Shown piece by piece: positions 8,971 to 19,967 of a stretch of DNA of 64,000 nt. The position numbers and the translations under genes are program-made. Under the pieces are notes generated by a model. That model saw nothing but the letters and a program-made list of their open reading frames with translations, had not been told where the DNA came from and searched no databases. Source of the stretch: Auanema rhodensis (lineage: Eukaryota; Nematoda; Chromadorea; Rhabditida; Rhabditidae); assembly GCA_964057225.1 (NCBI GenBank), contig OZ059897.1, forward strand, positions 6,262,001 through 6,326,000, in the 5' to 3' direction. Every line of letters begins with the position of its first letter. Positions within the stretch are counted from its first letter, which is position 1.

Positions 8971-10688
8971 TTAGAAGTTAGGAAGTGTCGGTAACTGACA
9001 TTTATTTGCTGTTATAATATCAGTCATATCAACAATTCGTCCTTGATATCGAAACTAAAAGATTAAAAATATTATTTTTTTAAATTAATTTTAAAAATTA
9101 ATTATATACTATATTATATAGTTAATTAGATTACCTCTATGAAAATACTATCAGGACTATTATCACAGTTTAGTCTTGTTCCAATAGGTTCTCCTTGAAT
9201 AATACGTTTTCGACCAAAACCAAGATCAGTACGAGTACGAACATTATAGATATGTACATCAAAACCTGGAAATATTTTATTAAAATTTTGATAATCAGTT
9301 TCTTATCAGCTAAAGTAATAATTCTAAATCAAATAAGTTTGCATATGATAAGTATTGTCATGAAGCTTTAGATTTTTTAGATTTTGAGGCTTTAAAGCGT
9401 TTTCGAAAAATTTTAAATTTCAACTTTAAGCTGAAACTTAAGTTTTCATTTTTCCTTTTTAAATTTAAAAATCTGGACGCTTTCAAATAGGAGGTTGAAG
9501 GCTAAAATGAGAGAAAAAACTGCTGTTTGTCATGAAAATAAGATTTTCACTCATACCTATCCAATCTTCTGTACCAACAATGAACATAGCATCATTATCA
9601 CATCCAGTATAACCTTCATTTGAATAACGAAGACGAGTTCTTAATCAAGTTTTTTAAAGTTGATACTTGAATTAACAGCTTATAATACCTTCCCATTATT
9701 TCTCCTGTTATTGGTGAAAAGATTAATGGAGATCTAACACCTTCATATTGATCTTGAATTAGCGTACATTCTAAATCCCATCCATGTACTCCATTATATC
9801 GTCTAGAAATTATATCTTATGTAATAATAGTTATGTTTAAAAGCAGAAATAACTTACTTATCTGACCGGAATGGTTCGCCTAATAAACGATTCTTTGAAT
9901 TTGACTCACATATTTGTCCAGTACACATGCCTAAGAATACATGTATATCCGTCGAAAACTTATTATTCAACAAACGATACTTACAATTCTGAAGATGATA
10001 AGTTGGATCTACTAGTTTGCCTTCGCGATAAAGCTTCATCTGAACATGGAATTCAGTACCTCTTTGCTCTTCTTCAATAAAACACGATCTAAATATACAA
10101 TGAATGATAATGGTTTTATTCAAATAGAAAATGATTTACCTATCTTTAACTGTTCCTAATTCTTGACCAGCTTCTACTGGTCCTCCAAAGAAATTAAGTT
10201 TAATCGAAGAAATATATACAGCATATCCTATAACATACAATCTTTTTCCAGCATCTTAATCTGATTTCAAACCTTGCCATTGGCCAGTTCCTTCAATACG
10301 AACTCCTTCATCAGCACATTTCTTATCCGTCACTCCACCAAATGGCCTCCAATAGTACATTTCTCCAGCAAACGGAGCATGTACTGTTGTTCCAGCTGGA
10401 CAACGAATATCCACACCATCAACTATTTCGCCATCAGCTCTATATAAGAATAAAATTAAATCCAATATGGCAATCTGACTTCAACTAACCTCATGCTGTG
10501 AAAAGTTCCGCATGTGCCATCTACATCGGGACATGCACGAAGATCATTCTTTCGATTTCCTTTACATACTTGTACCATACATCCTAACGATGCAACTGAA
10601 AACTGACATGAGAATGGAAAAAATATATTTCAAGAAACATACCTCTACCTATACATATAGTTAATAATATTAGCAGAAGCTTATACAT
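8971..10688 (-). CDS. lect-2: secreted protein with two LECT2/M23-like domains, 331 aa
   Basis: Ten exons, read from high to low: 10688-10643, 10595-10490, 10439-10273, 10227-10140, 10088-9985, 9930-9858, 9802-9689, 9639-9557, 9265-9135 and 9054-8971; phase is kept throughout. A short signal peptide precedes a first domain that resembles vertebrate LECT2 (chondromodulin II): C.G...N..R.C, CGTFHS, GVDIRCPAGTTVHAPFAGE, GVRIEG, FHVQM. A second, more diverged copy begins near residue 195 (VHGWDLEC, SPLIFSPITGEI, DWIGFDVHIYNV). LECT2 has an M23 peptidase fold with a zinc site; here the first His of HxxxD is replaced (VDGVD) and the HxH motif reads HVQ, so enzymatic activity is unlikely. In C. elegans a LECT2 homologue acts in extracellular patterning of sensory dendrites; orthology is inferred from domain content only, so the symbol is tentative. 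Confidence 0.82.
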
Positions 10689-10868
10689 ATCTATAATCAA
10701 TGAATATTTAAAAAGCTAAAGTAGTGAGGTTTTAATCACAAGAATCTGATGATAAGAATTAGAAGCTATTGTGATGACACAAAGCGCAATGGGTCACGGA
10801 CAAGAGAGTGATAAACGGCCTAACAGATGTCCTCAAAGGCGAACCAAGTTCGAGCACGATCACGATGA

Positions 10869-10884
10869 TGATAAAGCTTTATCA
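10869..10884. promoter_or_regulatory. 16-bp palindrome with two inverted GATA sites
   Basis: TGATAAAGCTTTATCA is its own reverse complement and places two TGATAA sites back to back about 180 bp upstream of the LECT2-like start codon. TGATAA is the core bound by nematode intestinal and epidermal GATA factors; function here is inferred. Confidence 0.4.
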
Positions 10885-11078
10885 CAGAATACAAGATATG
10901 ATTCTGAATATGGTTTCATATCAATCAACTCAGCATGACAACATAAAACAAACAAAAAACTATTAGTACAAGAAGGTTGTGTAAGAATGTTTCTAAGAAG
11001 AGCATTACAATACAAAATATTCTAGTAATAAATAGATTTTCAGCAAATTTAACCTGAGGAATACTCGTCAGTTTCTCT

Positions 11079-11133
11079 CTGTCTCTCTCTCTACCTCTAG
11101 CTTTCTCTCTCTCCCCCTCTCTCCCCCTTCTCA
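11079..11133. repeat. CT-rich low-complexity tract
   Basis: Imperfect (CT)n with C runs. No gene is supported between 10690 and the inverted-repeat arm at 11436. Confidence 0.8.
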
Positions 11134-11435
11134 TTTTGCGCTATACAAATTTATTGAATATCATGTGAAATAAACATATTAATAATTATTATTATAAATA
11201 AAATGGAAATTAAATTGCACAACAACTTGAAGGAACAGACGAACAAGTCGTTCTTCTCTTTCAACATCCAGAACAGCTGACATTAAACTTTTCTATTAAC
11301 AACAATGAGTTAGTTGTCTGTTGATCAATCATGTCTTTTCTTATGGTATTTCTTATTTTGAAACTCAATTCAACATCCTTTGAACAGATCGTTTGGAGAC
11401 ATTAGGAATACTCAAAACAATCAGAATACAACAAA

Positions 11436-11926
11436 CCAGCCAACCGAAAAATTATAGAAATTGTCCATATTTTTTGAATTAACCAATTTGAAAAAAAAAA
11501 GTAAAAATTGAAATATAATAAAAGAAATAAATATTATAATCTTATATTATTTAATTGATTGAAATTGATTATAATTAACCTTACCAGTATTCAGACGTTA
11601 AGCTTTCTCATTAGATGTTAAGCTTTCTCATCTCATCAATTTAGATAAAACCTTATATATTCTTATTCTAAATAAAATAAATTAAAAAATACAAATATCA
11701 TAATGTTATTTACCAAATTCTTAACTATATCCAAAGATGAAAAACTGATTGTATTTGATTGAATCAGAAAGACAACAACCGATATTCAAATTTTTTTATT
11801 TTTTGTTGTCAGACTGAGATGAGCGGTTGTTTCAATAACATCAGCGAGAATTAAGAAAACGACATAAATCCGCATGTTTTAGTCGTTTAGACTGAAACTT
11901 TGTGAGAAAATAGTAGATAATGCTCA
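11436..11926 (+). repeat. left arm of a 491-bp inverted repeat
   Basis: This arm is the near-perfect reverse complement of 14187-14677. It holds no open frame and contains a doubled TTAAGCTTTCTCAT. The match stops at CCAGCC on the outer side and at TGCTCA on the inner side. The only differences I saw are scattered single bases, for example in the outer CGGTTGGCTGG versus CGGCTGGCTGG. Confidence 0.92.
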
Positions 11927-13116
11927 AATTTGTCAAATTTTTAAAGATAAGCGACTAAATTTTTTTTTGTTTTTCTTTCTTTCAATGAATTAAAGATCAT
12001 TCTTTTCTTGATAACTATTAAGAGATAACATATCAAGTTTACATCATTTTACATAATGGTCAAAGCTCTCTGATTAACCTTTTGTATTAATTTTTATGAT
12101 GAAAATGTTCTTTTTATTCTTTTTAGTAATTTGAAGAATTTTACTTCATCATAGCCATCAAGAATTTGTAATAGCTGAATGAAATTCGGAACATGATATT
12201 CAATTTTCAATATGTTTTTTTTCCACAATTTCGATGTTATATCTTGAAAGAAATAACGGCACTGCTTAGTCAGAAAAATTCAAATTCTAACTTGGCGCCG
12301 ATACTATTACAGAATACTTTCCAATTTGTATACTGTTATCTATTCTTCAAAACATTTCAAATAGAAAGAATAAGTAAAAAACAGAACATTTAGCTTCCCA
12401 CTTCATTTACAGTGGAGATTTAAGTATTTTCAATACTAGGTAGATTCCAATATATAGATGTAGGCTAAATACAAAGTGTATCAACCTCATGAAATTTGAT
12501 ATTAACGTATAGTATATCACTTATATCTTCTCTAATGACCAGCTTAAGATGTTTTTTTTTTTCACGATAACATATCTCTGTTAACTGATAAGTGAAGGTT
12601 TTCGTATGTTCCACAAATAATTTATTTTTTAAAATACAACATATAACAATGAGAATTTATAATTGAATTTTGATTTAAATCTGAATATGAAACCATGTTT
12701 GTTTTTAAATTTTTGCTTGGGATCACATGGAATAATAATAATAATAGTTTTTAAAATTTGAATCATACTATATACAAATATTTTAATGAAGAGAGAAAGT
12801 AATTGAAATCAAAGAAAATCATTGTCGTCAGTAATTAAATTATTCTGAAATGACGTGCGATAACATATCTCTTTCTTATCTTTCTATAATAATTTTGACT
12901 TCTGGGTTTGATTAAAGAAAAAGAGAGAAGAAAAGAGAAAGAAAGAGAAAAAGAGAGAAAGAAAGAGAGAAAACAGAGGTAAAGAGAACAAAAGTGTATT
13001 TTCATATTTTATCTCTAAACTTTTGAAGCAAAGATTGATAAAGCAGTCTATATATTGTTAATGTCTAAGATATTTTTATTCATTTCTAAATTTTCTTAAA
13101 ATTTCTTGTAACAAAC
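11927..13116. other. intergenic, AT-rich; GATA-type sites before lysozyme A
   Basis: I see no coding signal here. An A/G-rich run lies at about 12916-12970, and several GATA motifs (for example TTGATAAAG at about 13033) lie within 100 bp of the lysozyme A start, fitting the gut expression usual for this family. Confidence 0.4.
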
Positions 13117-14119
13117 ATGAAATTCCTAGCTGTCTGTTTTTTGCTCGTCGGCACTGCTGTAGGGGTAATCTGATAATTTTGAGATGTTATCAATCCTATT
13201 ATTCAAAATTTCAGACAACCACTAATGCAATAGATTTTTCCCAACCTATAGGCTCAGCTCAGATGGAGTGTCTGAAGAAAAACAACGTTGGAACAGTCTT
13301 AGTCAGGTTTTTATACATGCTTTATTCTTAATTATATACTTTTCAGAGGTTATATTGGTCAGAAAAATGGAATGACTGATTATAATTCATGTAATACGTT
13401 TAAATTAGCTCAAGCTTGTAAGTTAAACTTATTCCATATTCAAACACATTCATGTCTAAGAATGAAGATTGAAAAATTTAATTAGTTTTTCTGAATTATA
13501 GTTGACATACATTCAAATCTCTACATGGAAATGGCACCAAAAGGATCAAAAACAGGAGGACAACAGTTCATGGATATGTATAATAACTTAAATACTACGG
13601 CATGTGGAATACAAGGTGATGCCATAGAAATAGTTTGGCTTATGGTATATATTGCACTGTTGTTTCTTCAAATACTCATCTACTTAACAGGTTAGACATC
13701 CAGAAAATTGGCATAAGAATACTGCTAAGAATGTTGTATTCATTCAAGATGTTTTGACAACAGCTGGCCACCATGTAAGTTATATTTGAATTATCACATT
13801 TACTTTATTATTGATTTGTTTAGGGAACTTGGGTTCAAATCTATACTAACAAAGACGATTGGCAGACTATTACTAACGGCACAAGCATCACATCGTTTAA
13901 CAGCATTTACGAAACTACATTATGGTATTTAATATTTCAAATTCTTTATGATTTTACATATTTAGGCTTGCAAATGCCCCTAACTTTGGACAAGCTCCAA
14001 CAAACTTGACTTTCGAGCCATTTGCTGGATGGACAACTAGAACAGTTTGGGCTTACCAGTATGCTGAGCATCAAAATATTTGTGGAGTATCATGCAATTA
14101 TGATATGGTCTATTATTAA
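13117..14119 (+). CDS. lysozyme A, nematode GH25 family, 230 aa
   Basis: Seven exons: 13117-13164, 13215-13306, 13347-13417, 13502-13644, 13691-13774, 13824-13924 and 13966-14119. A signal peptide (MKFLAVCFLLVGTAVG) is followed by the family core: AIDFSQPIGSAQMEC (Asp on the first strand, where GH25 enzymes carry a catalytic Asp), VRGYIGQKNGM, LYMEM, RHPENWHKNTAKN, VQIYTNKDDWQTIT and a C-terminal NICGVSCN cysteine pair. The family cleaves bacterial peptidoglycan; in C. elegans its members are secreted, mostly by the intestine, and are induced by pathogens. The gene sits wholly inside a 2.26-kb segment bounded by 491-bp inverted repeats; its stop codon is 68 bp from the right arm. AATAAA lies at 14148. 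Confidence 0.9.
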
Positions 14120-14186
14120 ATTATGTTTTTTTCATATTTATAATAATAATAAATTAATTATTTCTTTCAAAATATTGAGATTTGGA

Positions 14187-14677
14187 TGAGCATTATCTAC
14201 TATTTTCTCACAAAGTTTCAGTCTAAACGACTAAAACATGCGGATTTATGTCGTTTTCTTAATTCTCGCTGATGTTATTGAAACAACCGCTCATCTCAGT
14301 CTGACAACAAAAAATAAAAAAATTTGAATATCGGTTGTTGTCTTTCTGATTCAATCAAATACAATCAGTTTTTCATCTTTGGATATAGTTAAGAATTTGG
14401 TAAATAACATTATGATATTTGTATTTTTTAATTTATTTTATTTAGAATAAGAATATATAAGGTTTTATCTAAATTGATGAGATGAGAAAGCTTAACATCT
14501 AATGAGAAAGCTTAACGTCTGAATACTGGTAAGGTTAATTACAATCAATTTCAATCAATTAAATAATATAAGATTATAATATTTATTTCTTTTATTATAT
14601 TTCAATTTTTACTTTTTTTTTTCAAATTGGTTAATTCAAAAAATATGGACAATTTCTATAATTTTTCGGCTGGCTGG
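14187..14677 (-). repeat. right arm of the 491-bp inverted repeat
   Basis: Reverse complement of 11436-11926 and of the same length. Its outer end abuts a lysozyme last-exon relic. Confidence 0.92.
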
Positions 14678-14790
14678 ACAATGAAAGACAATCTCCAAAT
14701 TTTACAATTTGCACAAAATGCTATGTTTGTGGAATAATCTGTAACAAAGATTTAACATTTAAGCAAACGTTTTAACCCATTGTTCGATTC
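14663..14790 (+). pseudogene. lysozyme last-exon relic at the inverted-repeat edge
   Basis: The bases encode GWTMKDNLQILQFAQNA, then after a one-base frame shift VCGIICNKDLTF. This matches the last exon of the neighbouring lysozymes (lysozyme C: GGWTRPTITQYSKNAAVCGI). No upstream exons exist; the position where they should be is occupied by the repeat arm. It is a truncated, frameshifted gene remnant. Confidence 0.7.
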
Positions 14791-15349
14791 AAAGTATTTG
14801 AAAACTCGTATTACTAATTAATGTTTGTATATAGAACTCTTCCGAAATTCCTCCTAATTTTTTAGAAATTACAGTTTACAGGGTCATTGATGTGAACATT
14901 TTCGGTAAGTACGGTAGGTATACTGTAAACAACATATTACAGTAATAAAAGGCACTTTTATTAAAAATATAAATTGAATAATCAAATAAAAACTTTTATG
15001 TAGTCGAAACAGAATAAATTTCAAAAAGTAGAAATCAAAAAAAGATTTTTGAATTTTCCTTTCATAACGTTTTTGAATAAAAATTTTCTAGCATAATATA
15101 TTATATAAGAGATAAAGCATCTCTTTCATCGAATTTTATTACATATTCACAAAAAATAAAATAAAAATAATTTCTGAATAACTTATCTCTTTCTGTAGTC
15201 AATTTGTGTATCAAAACGATCAAAGTGTGATATCTTATCTATATTGAGAATAATTGAATTTTGGAAATTAATCACATTATGAACTAATTATCGATTTTTT
15301 ATAAATTATAATTTAAATTCATACCAACATTGAAAGCTTGTCTTTGAAT
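14791..15349. other. intergenic, GATA-type sites before lysozyme B
   Basis: Non-coding. CTTATCT and TATCTTATCT motifs at about 15180-15240 are candidate GATA-factor sites for lysozyme B. Confidence 0.35.
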
Positions 15350-16377
15350 ATGCAAGCTTGTGCAGCCTTTTTCAGTTTCATCTTGATCTTCTTCAATATT
15401 GCAACAACTCAGGTAATTTGTTGAACTTGTATCAAGTTTTAATCAATTTTTCTTAGGGTGTCACTCATCAAGCGATTGACTTCTCACAACCAATTGCTGA
15501 AAAACAGATAGAATGTCTTGTTTCTAACTATTACAATAAAATTATCATAAGGTTTTTTCAAATCATATAATTATTTTAATTATATATTTATAAACTTTAA
15601 GAGCTTATGCATCCAATAACAATGGAATGTTCGATTATAATGTATGTGCATCTTATAAAATGGCCGAAGGTAATACTCGCATATTTCATTATTTGGAAAG
15701 AGAAACAACTCTTTGATTTCATGTAAAAATAAAAATATTAATCTCAATCTTAAAGGAAAGCTTACTACATCGGTTTACATGGAGGCATCGGGTCAAGGAA
15801 TAAAAACAGCACAGCAACAGTTAATTGAAATGGAAAATGGATTTACCCTTTGTGGATTGGATAGAAAAGTGTTTTCTTTCTATTTATCGGTATATAATGC
15901 TTTTCCTCATGTTTATACTACTTTCTTTCTATTCATTATAGGTTACAAATCCTCAAAATTGGAGCTCAAATTCTACTGCGAATACCCAATTCATTCGTGA
16001 CTTTATAGATGCTTCTCAATTTTTTGTGCGTGATAGCAAGTTTTAGCTTAAATTTGTATTTGTTTCATTAAGGGATTCACCATGGGCATTTTAACAAGTG
16101 AAAGTGATTGGCGTACTATTACTGGAAATGCCAACATTATTGAAGTGAATAATGGAGTTCAAGCACTTCCATTATGGTATTACTCTTGTTTAATAGAATA
16201 TCCGAATATCTCTTGTTTAGGTGGTCTAATGCTCCTGCCTCAGGTCAAGGTGCTCAAAATTTGAATGATTTCAAACCTTTTGGTGGATTTTCACGTACTG
16301 ATGTTCAAGCTGTACAATTTGCTAAAAATCAAAATATTTGTGGAATATCTTGTAACAGAGATTTGCCTATTCAATGA
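15350..16377 (+). CDS. lysozyme B, nematode GH25 family, 234 aa
   Basis: Exons: 15350-15412, 15457-15551, 15602-15669, 15756-15889, 15942-16025, 16073-16176 and 16221-16377. The seven-exon layout and the phases match lysozymes A, C, D and E exactly. A signal peptide of about 21 residues precedes AIDFSQPIAEKQIEC, RAYASNNNGMFDYNVC, SVYMEASG, VTNPQNWSSNST, SESDWRTIT, FKPFGGFSRTDVQ and NICGISCN. Predicted to be a secreted peptidoglycan hydrolase with the first-strand Asp present. A (GA)n microsatellite begins about 90 bp after the stop. Confidence 0.9.
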
Positions 16378-16465
16378 ATACTTCTATTTGATATGTCGAT
16401 TTGAAGTAATGAATAATGAATTCTTTTCAAAATCATCATCTGCTCTAAATTACTTTAAGGCTAAC

Positions 16466-16468
<3 letters not shown>

Positions 16469-16555
<87 letters not shown>
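16469..16555. repeat. (GA)n microsatellite
   Basis: About 43 AG units between lysozymes B and C. It creates spurious Arg-Glu-repeat reading frames on both sides. Confidence 0.95.
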
Positions 16556-16559
<4 letters not shown>

Positions 16560-16621
16560 GAGAAAGAAAGAGAGGAATGATATTACATTGCTTATCTTTT
16601 GAAATTACTTCCCTAGAAGAA

Positions 16622-16628
16622 TATAAAA
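16622..16628 (+). promoter_or_regulatory. TATA-like box of lysozyme C
   Basis: TATAAAA lies 43 bp before the lysozyme C start codon. Confidence 0.4.
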
Positions 16629-16670
16629 TCAGACAGTTTTGAAAAAATAATCACTTTCCTGGGCTCAAAC

Positions 16671-17679
16671 ATGCGGTTTCTTGTGCTCAGCTACATTTTC
16701 GCTGCCATAGCCACAACGGTATTCTATGAAATTTTATAATGATTTTTCAATAAATGTTTCTTAGACGTATTCTCTTGCGATAGATTTCTCTCAACCATTG
16801 ACTTCTACACAGATGAATTGTCTTTCTAATACAAACAATGAAACTTTTATATTCATTAGGTATTTTACAATTTGAAATCATTTTATTTCATTCAAATGTA
16901 ATATTCAGAGCTTATATGAGTACCAATAATGGAATGTTTGATACTAATGTTTGTAATACATATCAAATGTCTAAAGAATGTAAGTTATACACAGAAATAC
17001 AACCGTTTACCTTATTCTGACTATGAAAAATGAAAATTTGAATATCGCGCCTTTTGTTTTTCAGATCATAATATTTTTCCATACATTTACATGATACCAT
17101 CTACAACAGGAGCAAAAAGTGCAGAAGATCAGATCCAAGAGATGATCAATGGAGTGAGTAACTCAAATTGTGGATTACATAATAAGTTGTATTGGTTTAA
17201 TCTTTGGGTATACTATACTACTTCATAATTAATTTTGTACATATCTGTCTTTTAGGTTACAAATCCTCAAAATTGGAATTCCGATCCTTTTAAGAATTTC
17301 AGATTTATCAAGAAAATTGTTGCTTCAGCTAATGAACATGTAAATATAAGTTTTAATTCTTACTTGTACACGTTTTCTTCATTCAGGGTTGGTCTGTTTT
17401 AAACATTTATACAAATGAAAAGGATTGGAATCAGATTACTAACAATGCTGATAAAAATCAACTTATGCAATCAAATCTTGGATTATGGTATTTCATTTCT
17501 TTGAAATAGGTCATAATCTGCTTTAATTCTGTAGGTGGGCTAATGCTCCAAACTCTGGAGAAGCTCCCCAAAACACGAATGATTTCAAACCATTTGGTGG
17601 TTGGACAAGACCCACTATCACACAATATTCTAAAAATGCTGCAGTTTGTGGAATAAGCTGTAACAAAGAATTCTCTTAA
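16671..17679 (+). CDS. lysozyme C, nematode GH25 family, 228 aa
   Basis: Exons: 16671-16718, 16765-16859, 16909-16979, 17065-17207, 17256-17339, 17387-17487 and 17535-17679. Signal peptide MRFLVLSYIFAAIATT, then LAIDFSQPLTSTQMNC, RAYMSTNNGMFDTNVC, YIYMIPSTTGAKSAEDQ, VTNPQNWNSD, NIYTNEKDWNQITNNAD, FKPFGGWTRP and VCGISCN. It is closest to lysozyme E. Introns 2 and 6 and the flanking exon edges of the two genes are almost identical, although the rest of the coding sequence differs more, which suggests recent sequence exchange. Confidence 0.9.
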
Positions 17680-17864
17680 CTATATGTAAATGCTGTATTT
17701 TTAAATTATTTATCGTACATAAAGTATTCTTTCCAAAACATCATTGTATTTTTAAGAAAACAACCGTTCAACTAGAACTGAAAATTAGAAATGAAAATGC
17801 AAATTTTGCTGGATTCATAAAAATTTTTTAAAGTTGTTTCTAAAAAATGAAAGTTGAATGTTTC

Positions 17865-17926
17865 AATTGTTTCGTCAGTAGTATTGATGATGTCTTTGAT
17901 GAAATCAACATTAGTCTCTGAATCAC
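17865..17926 (-). pseudogene. relic of a lysozyme exon 5, minus strand
   Basis: Read on the minus strand this gives SDSETNVDFIKDIINTTDE, aligning without gaps to the end of exon 5 of lysozyme D (DPIINVDVLRDIIYTSRE). The following bases also resemble the start of lysozyme D intron 5. The upstream frame is broken by stops and no other exon was found. Confidence 0.5.
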
Positions 17927-17935
17927 TACTTCAAT

Positions 17936-18802
17936 CACTTGGTCAATCACTTGATATACTATATAATTCTATTATAAGTTATAAAAAATATATTTTATCT
18001 GTAGAAAAACATAAAAATTACAATTTTTACAATCATTCAACTCATTTATCAACTCAGTAACTTGTTGAGAACCGTTTTTACCACTACTTACAAAGAGCCA
18101 AAATATGAATTTCAAAATAAATTAAATACTAAAAATAAGGAAAAATTTCCATTTTCTTATATGATATTCAGACAATCAGCCGACCTATATGCTTTGTAGA
18201 TATCGTATTAGCTGATCAAATGTTTCTGGTAGTTGGTAGTTCAAAGTCTGATACAAGACGATAAATTTACTTAAATAATAGAATAAAAAACCCTTTTTAA
18301 AATAAATGAATTAAAATGTCAATCCAATAAAGAGAAAGATAATAAAAACTTCATTATTTATAAAAATGTTTTGAAGATATAATGATAAATTTCAAAAATA
18401 TTTTTATTATTTTGAATATTTATTTTAAAAATAATAAACAACAAAATCCTTATCTGTATGTTCATAAATTGAAATTTATTTATATGCATAGATTGATTGT
18501 ATGTATACTATATCAAATATATCAAAGTGAATATCAACTTTCTTCATATAAATTAGTATAAAAAGAAAAAAAAATATTTGAAAAACAACTTCTTCTCATC
18601 AACTTTTTGATTTAAAAGCATTCGATCAATATAACTCCAAAAAACATACATTTTAGTTATGGAGCATGAATATTATAAATATTTTTCATGAAATTATCAG
18701 AAATTAATTATTAATTTTGAATAAAAAAACAAAAATTCAAAAAAATAAATCAAAAAATAAAGATTAACATAAATTGTACAAAGACAAAGCTATGAAATTC
18801 TG
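17936..18802. other. AT-rich intergenic stretch
   Basis: I see no gene or repeat that I can support. Confidence 0.5.
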
Positions 18803-19350
18803 ATGTCAGGAACGAGAGGGTTCGTTTCTAATTTAGTTACAGCGGATGAAAAACTTTATGGGAATGTGAAAAAGAAAAGGTTTTGGGTAGATCCTGCGAC
18901 AGAAGTCCCTCAGACGTCCAAGAACACAATACAAACACCTCTGAAGGTCTTGTATTGGGGCTTTGATAGAGTTCTGTACTCTGGGAACTATCCAAATATG
19001 GTGAGACTGTTACAGAAAATGAAATATACAATTAAAGAAAAATGACCGAGAAGGAAAAGAAAAACATTTTTGCGGGATAATGCAAGACCTCATGTGAGCA
19101 AGATGAGAAAAGAGAAATTGGTAACATTTTTTTGTTATGATTTTGATCATTCACCTTATTTTCAAGAGTTAAAAAAGATAGAAGATACAGGATCATTTTT
19201 AACAGAGGTTTTCGCAAGTAAATGTCAGTGTGTTTTCAGATTTGGCATGGATCAATTGGTAGAAATATGGGAAAAGACTTTTCAAAACGAAGGAATTATT
19301 TTTGAACCATTAAAAATTATTCGATTCTTTATATATGTGAAAAAAATTCT
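18803..19350 (+). mobile_element. mariner-type transposase relic (one internal stop)
   Basis: One frame, interrupted by a TGA at 19043-19045, encodes mariner transposase landmarks in order: FVSNLVTADEK (region of the first catalytic Asp), KKRFWVDPATEVPQTSK, then DNARPHVSKM (second Asp motif), FDHSPYFQELKK (remnant of the SPDLAPSDYHLF region) and LVEIWEKTF near the C terminus. The N-terminal DNA-binding part and some of the region between the second and third Asp are missing. I could not identify terminal inverted repeats. It is an inactive relic between lysozyme C and lysozyme D. Confidence 0.75.
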
Positions 19351-19967
19351 TTTAAACTCATTTGTTTGGAAAGCTTGTTTGATTTTACTCTCTTTTAGAC
19401 TGAGAACAATCTCAGATCGAGAGTTGTTTTGGCTCAGGATCTCCTGAGAATGAATCAAAAAAGCGTTTTTTTGAGAGTTTGGTAACTGTAGACGTGAAGC
19501 TAATTTTCTTCTCCAACCCAAACATGCTTAACTTTCAGGTGAAGCCAAGTAAGGAGATTCCTATAATACCTAGGTCTAACCCACGAACTCATAAAAAGGC
19601 GCTGCTCTCAGTTTTCTGGAATAAAAACGAACTTTTCTATGAATATACATATGTATAAACAATATATATACGGTTTTTTAAATATTTGTTTTATTGAAAA
19701 AATATACAGTTCTTTATAATTAATTAATTCAAATTTGTCTTAATCTCTTGGAACTTTTGCAAAATTTAAGAGAAAATGCTGAATAGTTTTGGTTGAGTTC
19801 CAAATTTGAATATTTTTTAAAGGGAAAAACATACAAGCAGAATAAGAGACTATACCACGAATTATTACAACATAACTAATCAATTTTTAATTTTAATTAA
19901 GTGAAAAAGATGTTTTTAAAAATAAAAAAATAATTTATCTTTACAAAAATAAAAAATAATTGGTTAA

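Noticed and set aside
16265-16642. 125-codon frame with a long Arg-Glu repeat
   Set aside because: It comes from the (GA)n microsatellite and from intron and exon 7 sequence of lysozyme B read in the wrong frame.
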